Program-made: the position numbers and the translations under genes
Assembly (NCBI RefSeq): GCF_009363695.1
Contig: NZ_CP045403.1
Span: forward strand, 2,708,001-2,772,000
From: Bacillus sp. THAF10
GTDB taxonomy: Bacteria > Bacillota > Bacilli > Bacillales > Bacillaceae_I
DNA: 64,000 nt
Reading direction: 5' to 3'
Notes under the pieces: generated by a model
Told to the model about the DNA's origin: nothing
Seen by the model: only the letters and a program-made list of their open reading frames with translations
The model's database searches: none
Shown: positions 9,053 to 19,898 of the stretch, piece by piece
Numbering within the stretch: the stretch's first letter is position 1
Layout of the letters: each line of letters starts with the position of its first letter

Positions 9053-9616
9053 TTATATGTTATTTCGATATAAGTTTAAGATGGTAGCCGCTTTGCTTGC
9101 AATAAGGTATTGAGACCTCCCAAGGTACAAGGGAATCGAAAGTTTTTCCCAATCCGGCAAGCCATCAGGAGTAAATAAATTAACATCTTTATAGAAACCA
9201 GTCATATCTCCAACAAACCAATCATGATCTCCATAGGTCCGCTGATCAACCACCTTGCACTCATAAGCTATGTAAGCTTCCTTTAAAATCGGTGCTTCTA
9301 TTGTCTTTCCCTTTTCATACTCTAGATTTAACTCTTCGAATTTGTTGTCTTTTTTACCACTCAATGTGCCACTCTGTTGAATATAGTGAGCAAACCTCTC
9401 AGAAACAAAGTTAATGGCAAACGCTTTGGAGTTCTCCACTAAGTGATGGGTATAACGTTCTTTTGCAATGGCCACTCCATAGATTGGAGGATCGTAGGAA
9501 ATATATGTGTGCCAGCCAGCAGCCATAATATTTTGCTTGCCATTCCAGTATGACGTTACGAGTGCTACCATACCAGGATAACTGTGCATAACGGTCTTTT
9601 CTGTCCATTTTCTCAT
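9053..9616 (-). CDS. Flavin reductase-like (FMN-binding split-barrel) protein
   Basis: A 187-residue protein of the flavin reductase / flavoredoxin domain family, which binds FMN in a split barrel. Visible signatures are the N-terminal PGMVALVTSYWNGKQNIM segment, the central AINFVSERFAHYIQQSG and GDHDWFVGDMTGFY near 135. The ATG at 9616 follows AAAGGAG with 7-nt spacing. It is transcribed divergently from the Na/Pi cotransporter. The substrate cannot be told from sequence; it could be a flavin reductase or a small flavoprotein oxidoreductase. Confidence 0.8.
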   Translation of the reverse strand: MRKWTEKTVMHSYPGMVALVTSYWNGKQNIMAAGWHTYISYDPPIYGVAIAKERYTHHLVENSKAFAINFVSERFAHYIQQSGTLSGKKDNKFEELNLEYEKGKTIEAPILKEAYIAYECKVVDQRTYGDHDWFVGDMTGFYKDVNLFTPDGLPDWEKLSIPLYLGRSQYLIASKAATILNLYRNNI

Positions 9617-9683
9617 CACACTGCTCCTTTTTCAGTCATTCTTGTCCACCTCACGCCATATATTTGGATAGAGGTGATGGGGC

Positions 9684-10604
9684 TTGTTTTCTATTATAAC
9701 GTTAATGGCCATTTATTTAGCGATATTTTTAATTGGAATGACAGTAATGAGATCTGGTCTGTTTCAGTTATCGGAAGACAGAACAAAGGGAATACTGACC
9801 AAATTTACGAATTCACCCTGGAAGGGCTTAATGATTGGTATCGTGATTACAGGAGTATTGCAAAGCAGTTCGGCAGTAATGGTCATTACAGTTGGGCTTG
9901 TTGCAGCTGGTTACTTAAGTTTTTATCAAAGCATTGGCATTATGCTTGGCAGTAACATTGGCTCTACATTCATTACAGAATTAATCACTATAGACATTTC
10001 TCATTTCATTCTTCCGATGCTTGTTATCGGCTTTCTTTTTTTATTTTCTAAAAAGAAGCTTCCTTTTAGCTTTGGCTCAGCTTTGTTTGGGTTAGGTTGT
10101 TTATTTATTGCAATGGATGGCTTTGAATCCCTAGCGATGCCACTTGCTGCTTTTCCTGAAGTACAGGAATGGCTGACACGAACAAATTCTCATCACCTTT
10201 TTGGCGTAGGCATCGGAACTGTTCTGACTGGCATTATCCAATCAAGTTCTGCGACTACAGGCATAAGCATGAGCTTTCTAAATCATGATTTGTTGACACT
10301 GCCCGCCGCCATTGCTATTATGCTTGGCGCAAATATCGGGACATGTGTGACAGCGTTTTTAGCAAGCATTGGCTCTATTCGGGAGGCTAAATTAACGGCT
10401 TATGCGCACATTTGGTTAAATGTGTTGGGGGTCGCGTTGTTTTATCCGTTCATTCCATTTTTGAGTGGATTTGTTGAACTCTTATCTTCGAGTGCGGACG
10501 TCCAGTTAGCGCATTCAAGTTTATTGTTTAATATCCTTTGTTCGTTGCTCGCGTTGCCGTTTGTACGGCCGTTTGCGCGGTTTGTGGAGCGGGTGCATGG
10601 GTAG
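9684..10604 (+). CDS. yqeW: Na+/phosphate cotransporter family protein (YqeW-like)
   Basis: A 306-residue polytopic membrane protein of the NptA/PNaS family. The two inverted half-repeats each carry the diagnostic QSSSA motif (60-64 and 186-190), followed by the matching MLGSNIGST and MLGANIGTC loops. It lacks the C-terminal PhoU-like domain of the longer members. It starts at TTG (9684) behind GAGGTGATGG. Its position near rpsU/yqeY and mtaB corresponds to B. subtilis yqeW. Transport of phosphate with sodium is inferred from the family only. Confidence 0.85.
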   Translation: MFSIITLMAIYLAIFLIGMTVMRSGLFQLSEDRTKGILTKFTNSPWKGLMIGIVITGVLQSSSAVMVITVGLVAAGYLSFYQSIGIMLGSNIGSTFITELITIDISHFILPMLVIGFLFLFSKKKLPFSFGSALFGLGCLFIAMDGFESLAMPLAAFPEVQEWLTRTNSHHLFGVGIGTVLTGIIQSSSATTGISMSFLNHDLLTLPAAIAIMLGANIGTCVTAFLASIGSIREAKLTAYAHIWLNVLGVALFYPFIPFLSGFVELLSSSADVQLAHSSLLFNILCSLLALPFVRPFARFVERVHG

Positions 10605-10700
10605 TTCTGGAGTGAGCGACTGAGGTGCTGGCTTGTCGTTACTAAAAAAATGAGTGTAAGATACGCTAAGAAACGTAAAGAATTCCGTTGAAAGTTGTCG

Positions 10701-10760
10701 AGTGTCTGATAAGCAAGCTATTTTGGCTGATAAATCTTCATTTCGGCTGATATTTCACCT
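10701..10760. repeat. Degenerate ~20-bp tandem repeat (CTGATAA units)
   Basis: Two adjacent 20-bp units beginning TTTTGGCTGATA and TTTCGGCTGATA, preceded by a weaker third unit containing CTGATAA. They lie in the 215-bp gap between the cotransporter and deoC, which otherwise shows no gene. Confidence 0.35.
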
Positions 10761-10775
10761 AAGCACCACTAATGC

Positions 10776-10812
10776 AAAAAAAGCACTCTCCACCAACATG
10801 GAAAGTGCTTTT
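10776..10812 (-). terminator. Terminator of deoC
   Basis: AAGCACTTTCC pairs with GGAGAGTGCTT, with a TTTTTTT tail on the minus strand, 8 bp after the deoC stop. Confidence 0.85.
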
Positions 10813-10819
10813 CATCATC

Positions 10820-11491
10820 TTAATAGTCGCTGTCTGCAGTTAAGCCTTTTACGATTGCGATACCAGAGCTTGCTCCGATACGTGTTGCGCCAGCTTCGAT
10901 CATTTCTTCTGCACCTTTTGCGTCACGAACGCCTCCAGATGCTTTCACACCAATTTCTGGTCCTACTGTTTTTCTCATAAGGGCAATGTCAGCAACAGTT
11001 GCTCCACCTGTAGAGAAACCAGTAGAAGTTTTCACATAGTCCGCTCCCGCTTTTACAGCAATACGGCATGCTCTTTCTTTTTCTTCATTGGTTAACAAGC
11101 AAGTTTCGATGATAACTTTTGTAAGAGCACGGCCTTTTGCAGCTTCTACTACTGCACGGATGTCGCGCTCAACAAGCTCGTCATCTCCGTCTTTTAAAGC
11201 GCTGATGTTAATAACCATATCTACTTCTGTTGCACCGTTATCAATTGCATTTGTTGTTTCAAATGCTTTTACTTCTGGAGTGTTTGCTCCTAAAGGGAAA
11301 CCAATAACTGTACAAACTTTTACGTTGCTACCTTCAAGTAACTCAGCTGATTTTTTCACCCAAGTTGGGTTAACGCATACGGATGCGAAATTATATTCTC
11401 TAGCCTCTTGGCAAAGGACTTCAATTTGTTCTTTTTTAGCGTCTTGTTTTAATAATGTATGATCAATCATTTCTCCAATGTTTGTGTGCAT
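10820..11491 (-). CDS. deoC: Deoxyribose-phosphate aldolase
   Basis: A 223-residue class I aldolase that splits 2-deoxyribose 5-phosphate into acetaldehyde and glyceraldehyde 3-phosphate in deoxynucleoside catabolism. The Schiff-base lysine is K153 in [10 protein letters not shown]91 and K183 ([10 protein letters not shown]) complete the active site. It is a single-gene unit with its own palindromic operator and terminator. It stands alone here between yqeW and mtaB, without nupC or pdp partners, so it looks locally inserted compared with the B. subtilis order. Confidence 0.96.
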   Translation of the reverse strand: MHTNIGEMIDHTLLKQDAKKEQIEVLCQEAREYNFASVCVNPTWVKKSAELLEGSNVKVCTVIGFPLGANTPEVKAFETTNAIDNGATEVDMVINISALKDGDDELVERDIRAVVEAAKGRALTKVIIETCLLTNEEKERACRIAVKAGADYVKTSTGFSTGGATVADIALMRKTVGPEIGVKASGGVRDAKGAEEMIEAGATRIGASSGIAIVKGLTADSDY

Positions 11492-11509
11492 AATAATACT
11501 CCTTTCAAG

Positions 11510-11529
11510 TTAAGAGGTCTGACCTCTAA
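11510..11529 (-). promoter_or_regulatory. Palindromic operator in the deoC leader
   Basis: TTAGAGGTC-A-GACCTCTTAA is a near-perfect palindrome lying just after a TATGAT -10-like hexamer and before the deoC ribosome site AAAGGAG. The AGGTCAGACCT core resembles operators of FadR/GntR-type repressors. No regulator gene for it is present in the window. Confidence 0.55.
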
Positions 11530-11599
11530 CATCATAACATGTTTGTTTTTATTTTGCGAGTACAAACTTAGTATTTCCGTCAAATTATTTATACACGAC

Positions 11600-11632
11600 A
11601 AAAAAGTGATTCCATATTAATGGAATCACTTT
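11600..11632 (-). terminator. Terminator of the dnaK operon after mtaB
   Basis: AAAGTGATTCCA pairs with TGGAATCACTTT with a T-rich tail on the minus strand, 11 bp after the mtaB stop. Confidence 0.85.
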
Positions 11633-11642
11633 ACCAAATTTC

Positions 11643-13016
11643 CTAAGAACTCAAACGAACCTTTTCTTCATCAAAGTGAGGCACATCCTCTAATACACGT
11701 ACAAACTTTCCTTTGTTATAAGGATATCCAGCTTCCACGATTTTTACTTTGACTAGCTTGCCGACCATTTCTTCTGTCGCCGGGAACACTACCTTCAAAT
11801 AGTTATCCGTATATCCAACATAAAGACCTGCTTCAGGATCTTCTTTGTAGACTTCTTCAGGAATAACTTCCAATACTTCGTTTTCAAAAAGGGAAGCATA
11901 CTCTTTTGCAAGCTGATCAGATAGGGCAATCAAACGGTGTACTCGTTCGTTTTTCACTTCTTCATCTACCTGATCTGTCATTCTCGCAGCAGGTGTACCC
12001 GTACGTTTAGAGTATGGGAAAACGTGGAGTTCAGAAAACTTATGCTCCTTAATGAAGTTATAGGTTTCCATAAACTCTTCATGTGTTTCACCAGGGAAGC
12101 CAACGATAACGTCAGATGTAATGGCAAGACCCGGTAGTGCTTCTTTCAGACGATCCAAGCGCTCTGCAAAAAACTCCATCGTATACTTACGACGCATTCT
12201 TTTTAGAACAGTGTTTGATGCGGACTGAATTGGAATATGCAGATGACGAACAATTTTATCGGAGTTGTTTAGCACTTCGATCACTTCATCCGTAATTTGA
12301 CTTGCTTCAATAGATGAAATACGAATTCGCTTTAAACCAGAAACTTTTTCGTCAAGTTCTCGAAGAAGCATGGCGAAATTGTAATCCTTCATGTCTTCTC
12401 CGTAACCACCTGTATGGATACCAGTTAGTACAATCTCTTTGTAGCCAGCATCGACTAGCTGTTGAGCTTGAGTGATTACTTCCTTTGGATCACGAGAGCG
12501 CATAAGACCGCGTGCCCAAGGAATGATACAGAAGGTACAGAAGTTGTTACAGCCCTCTTGTATTTTTAACGATGCACGTGTGCGGTCTGTAAAAGCAGGT
12601 ACGTCCAACTCTTCGTAAACCCGTGCTTTCATGATGTTTCCAACACCATTAATTGGCTGGCGTTCTTGTTTGTACTGCTCAATATATTCAAGCATTTTCA
12701 CACGATCTTGTGTACCTACGACAATATCTACCCCTGGAATAGCCATGATTTCCGCTGGAGAGGTTTGGGCGTAGCATCCTGTCACACAGATAACTGCATC
12801 GGGATTTTTACGGATCGCACGACGGATTACTTGCCTGCTTTTTTTATCTCCCGTATTGGTAACCGTACAGGTATTGATGACATACACATCAGAGGTGCCT
12901 TCAAATTCGGTACGCTCATAATTGTTTTCTTTGAAAAGCTGCCAAATTGCTTCGGTTTCATAATGGTTAACTTTACATCCTAGTGTGTGAAAGGCAACTG
13001 TTGGCATGTTTTCCAC
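11643..13016 (-). CDS. mtaB: tRNA t6A37 methylthiotransferase MtaB
   Basis: A 457-residue radical-SAM methylthiotransferase (YqeV) that converts t6A to ms2t6A at position 37 of tRNA. The N-terminal UPF0004 domain carries C14, C50 and C81 for the second cluster; the radical-SAM motif EGCNNFCTFC gives C156, C160 and C163; a C-terminal TRAM domain follows (about 375-440). It starts 1 bp after the rsmE stop and is the last gene of the hrcA-dnaK operon, as in B. subtilis. Confidence 0.96.
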   Translation of the reverse strand: MENMPTVAFHTLGCKVNHYETEAIWQLFKENNYERTEFEGTSDVYVINTCTVTNTGDKKSRQVIRRAIRKNPDAVICVTGCYAQTSPAEIMAIPGVDIVVGTQDRVKMLEYIEQYKQERQPINGVGNIMKARVYEELDVPAFTDRTRASLKIQEGCNNFCTFCIIPWARGLMRSRDPKEVITQAQQLVDAGYKEIVLTGIHTGGYGEDMKDYNFAMLLRELDEKVSGLKRIRISSIEASQITDEVIEVLNNSDKIVRHLHIPIQSASNTVLKRMRRKYTMEFFAERLDRLKEALPGLAITSDVIVGFPGETHEEFMETYNFIKEHKFSELHVFPYSKRTGTPAARMTDQVDEEVKNERVHRLIALSDQLAKEYASLFENEVLEVIPEEVYKEDPEAGLYVGYTDNYLKVVFPATEEMVGKLVKVKIVEAGYPYNKGKFVRVLEDVPHFDEEKVRLSS

Positions 13017-13017
13017 C

Positions 13018-13770
13018 TCACATTAATTCAAAATGGTACGAAATGGCGGCTAACGCATAAAGCGGAGCCGTTTCCGTTCTTAAAATTCTTGGCCCAAGAG
13101 CACATGCAATAAAGCCATGATCTACAAGTGTTGTGACTTCCTTTTCTGTTAGGCCACCTTCTGGACCAAACACAATAAGAATGGAATCACCCTGCTTCAT
13201 GCTTTGGAGAGCGGTGGCGAATGCCGAACGCTCTCCCTGCTTTGCGCTTTCTTCATAGGCGACAATTTTATGGGTATATGTGTTGCTTTTCTCTAAAAGC
13301 TGGCTGAATGTGGCTGGGTCCTCTACTGCTGGGACCATGGAACGGTGTGATTGCTCTGCTGCTTCTTTGGCGATTTTGTTCCAGCGTTCCACTTTCTTTT
13401 TACCTTTTTTCTCATCAAATTTTACAATCGAACGAGCAGCATTAAAAGGGATAAACGACTCTGCTCCGAGTTCTGTTCCCTTTTGGATAACCAATTCGAA
13501 TTTATCCCCTTTAGGCAGCCCGTTCGCAATGGTAATGCGTACTGGCATTTCCGTGTTAGCCTCTATCCATTCTACAATATGGACAACTACCAAATCATTG
13601 GTAATTTCAGCAATTTTACAAAGGGCTGTTTGTTTCGTTTCTGAGAGGCTGCAAAGAAGTTGATCACCCACGTTCATCCGCATGACCCGAAGAATATGAT
13701 GCACATCTTCCCCAGTAATGGTAATGGATCTTTCCTCTATTTGATTAGAATCGATAAAATAACGTTGCAA
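13018..13770 (-). CDS. rsmE: 16S rRNA m3U1498 methyltransferase RsmE
   Basis: A 250-residue SPOUT methyltransferase (YqeU). The N-terminal PUA-like domain starts MQRYFIDSNQI; the C-terminal knotted SAM site shows IVFGPEGGLTEKE (about 199-211) and the LGPRILRTETAPLYAL motif near the end. It methylates U1498 of 16S rRNA. It follows prmA by 16 bp in the heat-shock operon. Confidence 0.95.
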   Translation of the reverse strand: MQRYFIDSNQIEERSITITGEDVHHILRVMRMNVGDQLLCSLSETKQTALCKIAEITNDLVVVHIVEWIEANTEMPVRITIANGLPKGDKFELVIQKGTELGAESFIPFNAARSIVKFDEKKGKKKVERWNKIAKEAAEQSHRSMVPAVEDPATFSQLLEKSNTYTHKIVAYEESAKQGERSAFATALQSMKQGDSILIVFGPEGGLTEKEVTTLVDHGFIACALGPRILRTETAPLYALAAISYHFELM

Positions 13771-13786
13771 GATTAATCACGCTTCC

Positions 13787-14728
13787 TTACGCTTCTTTTT
13801 TTGCAATAAAGGCAACCCAGTCTTCCATCATCATGGTTTCTTCAATTTTGAAGCCAGATTTAATAAGGGCATCTTTTACTTCCTGCTTTTTCATACTTAT
13901 AATACCTGATGAGATAAACGTTCCACCATTTTCTAGGACGCGATACACATCATCTGTAAACCTGACTATCACTTCTGCAAGGATATTGGCAACAACGACA
14001 TTTACAGGTCCATCGACATTTTTCAATAGATTGTTTTGTTTTACAGTTACAGTCGGATGCACTTTGTTTAGCTTAATATTAAGCTTAGCAGACTCAACTG
14101 CAACTTCATCTAAATCAAGTGCTAAAACCTCTTTTGCATCAAGCATGGCTGCTGCAATACTAAGTACACCAGAGCCAGTCCCAACGTCAATAACCTTATC
14201 CTGTGATTTTACCGTTCGTTCAATTGCCTGGATACATAATACCGTTGTCGGGTGTGTTCCAGTACCAAAGGCCATACCAGGATCGAGCTCGATAATTTTC
14301 TCATCCGTACTAACAGGTTCATATGTTTCCCAGGTTGGAACGATGGTAAACTTTTCAGAGATTTTTACTGGGTTATAGTATTTTTTCCATGCAGTAGCCC
14401 ATTCTTCCTCATTGACTTCACTGATGGAAATTTTATTTAGTCCTAAATCGATGTCAAACACCAGCAAGTTGTTGATGGCATCCTTAATACCGTCTACCGT
14501 TTCTCCTAAAAAGCTGTTAACGGGAAGATACGCCTTCATAATGACGCCTTCGTCCGGATAATCATCTGGATTGAGTTGGTATATCTCACCGAATACATCT
14601 TCTCTTTCTTTAGTGAGATCGAATGGATCTTCAATAACAACACCAGAAGCACCTGCTTCATGAAGTATATTGGAAATAGGTTCAACTGCCTCATTTGTTG
14701 TATGGATACTAATTTCTGACCATTTCAT
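13787..14728 (-). CDS. prmA: Ribosomal protein L11 methyltransferase
   Basis: A 313-residue SAM-dependent methyltransferase (YqeT) that trimethylates L11. The N-terminal substrate-recognition domain is followed by motif [17 protein letters not shown] (about 180-195) and the post-motif VVANILAEV (about 244-252, NPPY-like position). It lies between dnaJ and rsmE, the standard Bacillus order. Confidence 0.95.
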   Translation of the reverse strand: MKWSEISIHTTNEAVEPISNILHEAGASGVVIEDPFDLTKEREDVFGEIYQLNPDDYPDEGVIMKAYLPVNSFLGETVDGIKDAINNLLVFDIDLGLNKISISEVNEEEWATAWKKYYNPVKISEKFTIVPTWETYEPVSTDEKIIELDPGMAFGTGTHPTTVLCIQAIERTVKSQDKVIDVGTGSGVLSIAAAMLDAKEVLALDLDEVAVESAKLNIKLNKVHPTVTVKQNNLLKNVDGPVNVVVANILAEVIVRFTDDVYRVLENGGTFISSGIISMKKQEVKDALIKSGFKIEETMMMEDWVAFIAKKEA

Positions 14729-14762
14729 TCATACCAACTCCAATCCATAATTGTAGCTTCTA

Positions 14763-15890
14763 TTATTCACCTTTTAGAACACGTTTAACTTTTGCAAAGA
14801 AACTGTCTTCGTTTTCGTCAGGGGTTTGACCGCTAATTTCGGCAAACTCACGCATAAGCTGTTTTTGTTTCTCCGTCAATTTTGCAGGTGTTACCACACG
14901 AATTTTTATGTGTTGGTCGCCTTGACCATAGCCACGTACGTTGGCAATTCCTTTTCCTTTTAGACGGAAATTTGTTCCTGTTTGGGTTCCTGCAGGTACT
15001 TTTAATTTTACTTTCCCATGAAGGGTCGGTACCTCGACTTCATCACCAAGTGCTGCTTGAGCAAATGTGACTGGCATTTCGCAATAAACATCATCGCCAT
15101 CACGCTCAAAGAATTCATGCCTGCGAACATGGAATACCACATAAAGGTCTCCAGCAGGTCCACCGTTCACACCCGCTTCCCCTTTACCTGCAACACGTAA
15201 CTGTTGTCCTTCATCTACTCCAGCAGGGATATTTACTTTGATTTTGTTGCGTTTCTTTAACCGCCCAGTACCATGGCAAGTTCCGCATTTATTTGGAATC
15301 GATTTTCCAGTACCATTACACTTGGAGCATGTTCTTCTATTAACGATACGGCCAAACGGTGTGTTTTGCTCCACACTTTCCTGTCCTGTACCGCGGCAAT
15401 TTGAACACGTTTCTACCTTTGTGCCAGGCTTCGCGCCACTTCCGTTACACGTATCACAGGACTCTTCTACTGGAATTTCAATCGTTGTTTCTTTACCGAA
15501 AGCCGCTTCTTCAAAGCTAAGTGTCATAGTGTATTGAAGGTCTGCACCTTGTCGAGGTGCATTCGGGTCACGACGTCTTCTGCCGCCACCTTGGCCACCA
15601 AAAAATGTTTCAAAAATATCCTCAAAGCCGAATCCACCACCAAAGTCAGCACCACCACCAAATCCTTGGTTAGGATCTGTGTGTCCGAATTGGTCGTAAT
15701 GTGCTTTTTTACGTTCGTCACTTAGGACTTCATACGCTTCTTTGATTTCTTTGAATTTGTCAGCAGCATCCGCTTCTTTATTAATGTCTGGATGGTATTG
15801 TTTGGATAGCTTGCGGTAAGCTTTTTTTATTTCTTCTTTCGACGCGCTTTTACTGACGCCAAGCACTTCATAGTAATCGCGTTTACTCAT
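14763..15890 (-). CDS. dnaJ: Chaperone DnaJ
   Basis: A 375-residue Hsp40 co-chaperone that stimulates the DnaK ATPase. The J domain contains the HPD tripeptide (QYHPDIN), then a Gly/Phe-rich region, four zinc-binding CxxCxGxG repeats and two C-terminal beta domains. The ATG at 15890 ([11 protein letters not shown]) is preferred over an upstream in-frame ATG because of the family N-terminus and the GGGAGTGG site. A 340-bp gap with a terminator and a palindromic element separates it from dnaK. Confidence 0.97.
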   Translation of the reverse strand: MSKRDYYEVLGVSKSASKEEIKKAYRKLSKQYHPDINKEADAADKFKEIKEAYEVLSDERKKAHYDQFGHTDPNQGFGGGADFGGGFGFEDIFETFFGGQGGGRRRRDPNAPRQGADLQYTMTLSFEEAAFGKETTIEIPVEESCDTCNGSGAKPGTKVETCSNCRGTGQESVEQNTPFGRIVNRRTCSKCNGTGKSIPNKCGTCHGTGRLKKRNKIKVNIPAGVDEGQQLRVAGKGEAGVNGGPAGDLYVVFHVRRHEFFERDGDDVYCEMPVTFAQAALGDEVEVPTLHGKVKLKVPAGTQTGTNFRLKGKGIANVRGYGQGDQHIKIRVVTPAKLTEKQKQLMREFAEISGQTPDENEDSFFAKVKRVLKGE

Positions 15891-16001
15891 AAATACCCAC
15901 TCCCGTTTCATTTCACATAAAGGTTATTGTATCACTGTAAAGCTAGAAAAAGCAATAAAAGTTCACTTGCAACTTACATTAAACAATCTGTTAAACGGTG
16001 C

Positions 16002-16117
16002 GATGATTTCCGCAAAATGGCTGCGCGTCCGGGAGCCTCCTTAGGCTTTTGCCTTGCGTGGTCTCCCGAGACACGCTATTTCCCGAGAAGAGCCTTCGCC
16101 ATTTTGCTCTAATCATC
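16002..16117. repeat. 116-bp palindromic intergenic element between dnaK and dnaJ
   Basis: Outer arms GATGATT/AATCATC and GCAAAATGGC/GCCATTTTGC enclose a G+C-rich core with further self-complementary pieces (GGGAG/CTCCC). It carries no gene. It looks like the repetitive extragenic palindromes of alkaliphilic Bacillus relatives and would fold into a branched RNA in the dnaK-dnaJ spacer. Confidence 0.6.
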
Positions 16118-16164
16118 TGCTGAAAACTTAATGTCCCAACTTTCTTCTTTACGGTCATACATAA

Positions 16165-16198
16165 AAAGAAAGCCAAAGCCACGGCTTTGACTTTCTTT
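16165..16198 (-). terminator. Terminator after dnaK
   Basis: AAAGAAAGTCAAAGCC pairs with GGCTTTGGCTTTCTTT (one mismatch) and is followed by TTTTA on the minus strand. Partial termination here would lower dnaJ relative to dnaK. Confidence 0.8.
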
Positions 16199-16229
16199 TG
16201 TTCACTTATCAAAAGTCCGGGGACTCTTT

Positions 16230-18071
<1,842 letters not shown>

Positions 18072-18100
18072 CTATTGCAAAATATGTAGTCTCTATTTTT

Positions 18101-18679
18101 TTATTGCTTTACTTTTACCATAGATGGTCTAATTACGCGATCTTTCAGCTTGTAGCCTTTTTGGAATTCTTCTAAAACTGTATTGGATTCCCCTTCCCCT
18201 TCTTCTACCTGCATGACTGCCTGGTGAAGATGTGGGTCAAATTGTTGTCCAACAGCCTCAATCGCTTCAAGGCCTTCCGTTTTCAGCGCTTCTGCTAATT
18301 GACGGTGTACCATTTCCATTCCTTGAAGGAAGGATAAAATCTTTTCATCCTCAGAGTTTACTTTAAGCGCACGCTCAAAGTTATCAAGGGCAGGAAGTAT
18401 ATCTGTAACAAGATTTTGTGCACGATATTTTTGTGCAGCCTCTTGGTCAAGTTTCACACGACGACGGAAGTTATCAAAGTCTGCTTGTAAGCGAAGAAGA
18501 CGGTTTTCTTTATCTTCCAATTTTGCCTCAAGCTCTGCAATTTTCTGTTCTTGTGCAGTAATCTCGACTTCCTCTACCGTTTCTGTTTCTTCCATTGTTT
18601 CTGTTTCAGTCACAGGTTGTTCTTGATCATTCACTACTTCTTCAGATTCTACAGTTGCTGTTTTCTTGTCGTTTGCCAA
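18101..18679 (-). CDS. grpE: Nucleotide exchange factor GrpE
   Basis: A dimeric exchange factor for DnaK of 192 residues when started at TTG 18679, which has GGGAGGTG 8 nt upstream; the open frame extends to a GTG inside that ribosome site, which is less likely. An acidic disordered N-terminus (many E/T) precedes a long coiled coil ([20 protein letters not shown]) and the C-terminal beta domain ending in the family motif [15 protein letters not shown]. Confidence 0.95.
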   Translation of the reverse strand: MANDKKTATVESEEVVNDQEQPVTETETMEETETVEEVEITAQEQKIAELEAKLEDKENRLLRLQADFDNFRRRVKLDQEAAQKYRAQNLVTDILPALDNFERALKVNSEDEKILSFLQGMEMVHRQLAEALKTEGLEAIEAVGQQFDPHLHQAVMQVEEGEGESNTVLEEFQKGYKLKDRVIRPSMVKVKQ

Positions 18680-18727
18680 TGATTTCACCTCCCTTAAGTG
18701 TTCTTTCTTGGTGTTTAGACATTATCG

Positions 18728-18753
18728 TAGGACGGAGCGGTCACCCCGTCCTA
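18728..18753 (-). other. Hairpin between hrcA and grpE
   Basis: TAGGACGG pairs with CCGTCCTA in the hrcA-grpE spacer without a T tract. In B. subtilis the dnaK operon mRNA is processed between hrcA and grpE, so this may be an mRNA-processing or stabilising stem rather than a terminator. Confidence 0.5.
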
Positions 18754-18785
18754 AGTGTATCTGACAATAATCAATATCTCCATGG

Positions 18786-19817
18786 TTATTCCTTTTGATA
18801 CAGTTTATGGACCGCTTGTGTAAGATCAGCGCTCACTAATTGCAGCAAGCTAATAACACGAGAATATTCCATTCGAGTAGGTCCCAATAGTGCAATGGTT
18901 CCTAACTGTTCAGGACCTAATGAATAGGTAGCTGAGATAATACTGCAGCCCTCCATCCCAGGAATATTGTTTTCACTGCCAATTTTCACAGATATTCCAG
19001 CTTCTTTCGCTCTAATATGCTGCGTAAGGTCTTTGCCTTGCTCAATCAATAACATAAGCGAACGAATCTTATTAATATCATTAAATTCAGGCTGTGAAAG
19101 CATATTGGTTTTTCCACCAAAAAACACCTTATCCTGCTCTTCCATGTAAAGGGTAGAGCTTAAGGACTTTAAAATGTTTTCATAGCTTCCTATATGAGAT
19201 CGTAAAAGAGTTGCCACTTCTTTATATAAGCGGTTAATCAATTCTGACAGCGGCACTCCAACTAAACGTTCATTCAGTATGTTGACCATCTTTTGAATGT
19301 CAGCGGAATCCATATTCGCAGGAAGGGTAAACAAACGATTTTCCACATGACCAGTGTCTGTAACAATAATAGCCACAGCCTGTTCAGTATTGATGGGAAC
19401 AATCTGAATGTTTTTCAAGCGATGTTCCCGTGCACCAGGACCAAGAATAATGGATGTATACTTCGTTAAGTCAGATAGGATTTGGGCGGACTTTTGAACG
19501 GTTTTCTCCAGTTCATAAATCTGCTCTCTAAAAATAGACTTGATTTCAAATACATCTCGTTTTGTCAGTCTTTCTGGTGACAACATATGATCAACATAAT
19601 ATCGATAACCTTTTTCTGACGGGACCCTTCCTGAAGAAGTATGGGTTTTTTCAATAAACCCTAGCTCTTCTAAATCTGCCATTTCATTTCTTATGGTCGC
19701 TGAACTAAAAGAAATCTCATCCTTTTTAGAGAGAGTTCTAGAACCAACAGGCTGGGCAGATTGAATAAAGTCGTCAATGATAACCTGTAATACTAACAAT
19801 TGTCGTTCTGTAAGCAC
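18786..19817 (-). CDS. hrcA: Heat-shock repressor HrcA
   Basis: A 343-residue transcription repressor of class I heat-shock genes. The N-terminal winged-helix contains [19 protein letters not shown] (about 33-51), followed by a GAF-like middle domain and a dimerisation domain. It starts at GTG (19817) behind AGAGGTGATG. HrcA binds CIRCE and depends on GroEL for activity. The perfect CIRCE 15 bp upstream makes this an autoregulated operon head. Confidence 0.97.
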   Translation of the reverse strand: MLTERQLLVLQVIIDDFIQSAQPVGSRTLSKKDEISFSSATIRNEMADLEELGFIEKTHTSSGRVPSEKGYRYYVDHMLSPERLTKRDVFEIKSIFREQIYELEKTVQKSAQILSDLTKYTSIILGPGAREHRLKNIQIVPINTEQAVAIIVTDTGHVENRLFTLPANMDSADIQKMVNILNERLVGVPLSELINRLYKEVATLLRSHIGSYENILKSLSSTLYMEEQDKVFFGGKTNMLSQPEFNDINKIRSLMLLIEQGKDLTQHIRAKEAGISVKIGSENNIPGMEGCSIISATYSLGPEQLGTIALLGPTRMEYSRVISLLQLVSADLTQAVHKLYQKE

Positions 19818-19832
19818 TCAGCATCACCTCTG

Positions 19833-19859
19833 TTAGCACTCCTATCAAACGAGTGCTAA
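19833..19859. promoter_or_regulatory. CIRCE operator (HrcA binding site)
   Basis: TTAGCACTC, nine bases, GAGTGCTAA: all 18 consensus positions match. It lies between the promoter and the hrcA start. Confidence 0.98.
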
Positions 19860-19869
19860 TTCTATAAAT

Positions 19870-19898
19870 AAATTACCAAATACCTATTCACATGTCAA
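19870..19898 (-). promoter_or_regulatory. Sigma-A promoter of the hrcA-dnaK operon
   Basis: On the minus strand TTGACA (plus-strand 19893-19898), 17 bp and TAATTT (19870-19875) stand just upstream of CIRCE. The -35 box overlaps the hemW stop codon. Confidence 0.7.

Noticed and set aside
9584..9955. 123-codon plus-strand frame overlapping the Na/Pi cotransporter start
   Set aside because: Other phase of yqeW; composition is not protein-like and it spans the divergent promoter region.
15991..16212. 73-codon frame in the dnaK-dnaJ spacer
   Set aside because: Runs through the palindromic element and the dnaK terminator; no ribosome site.
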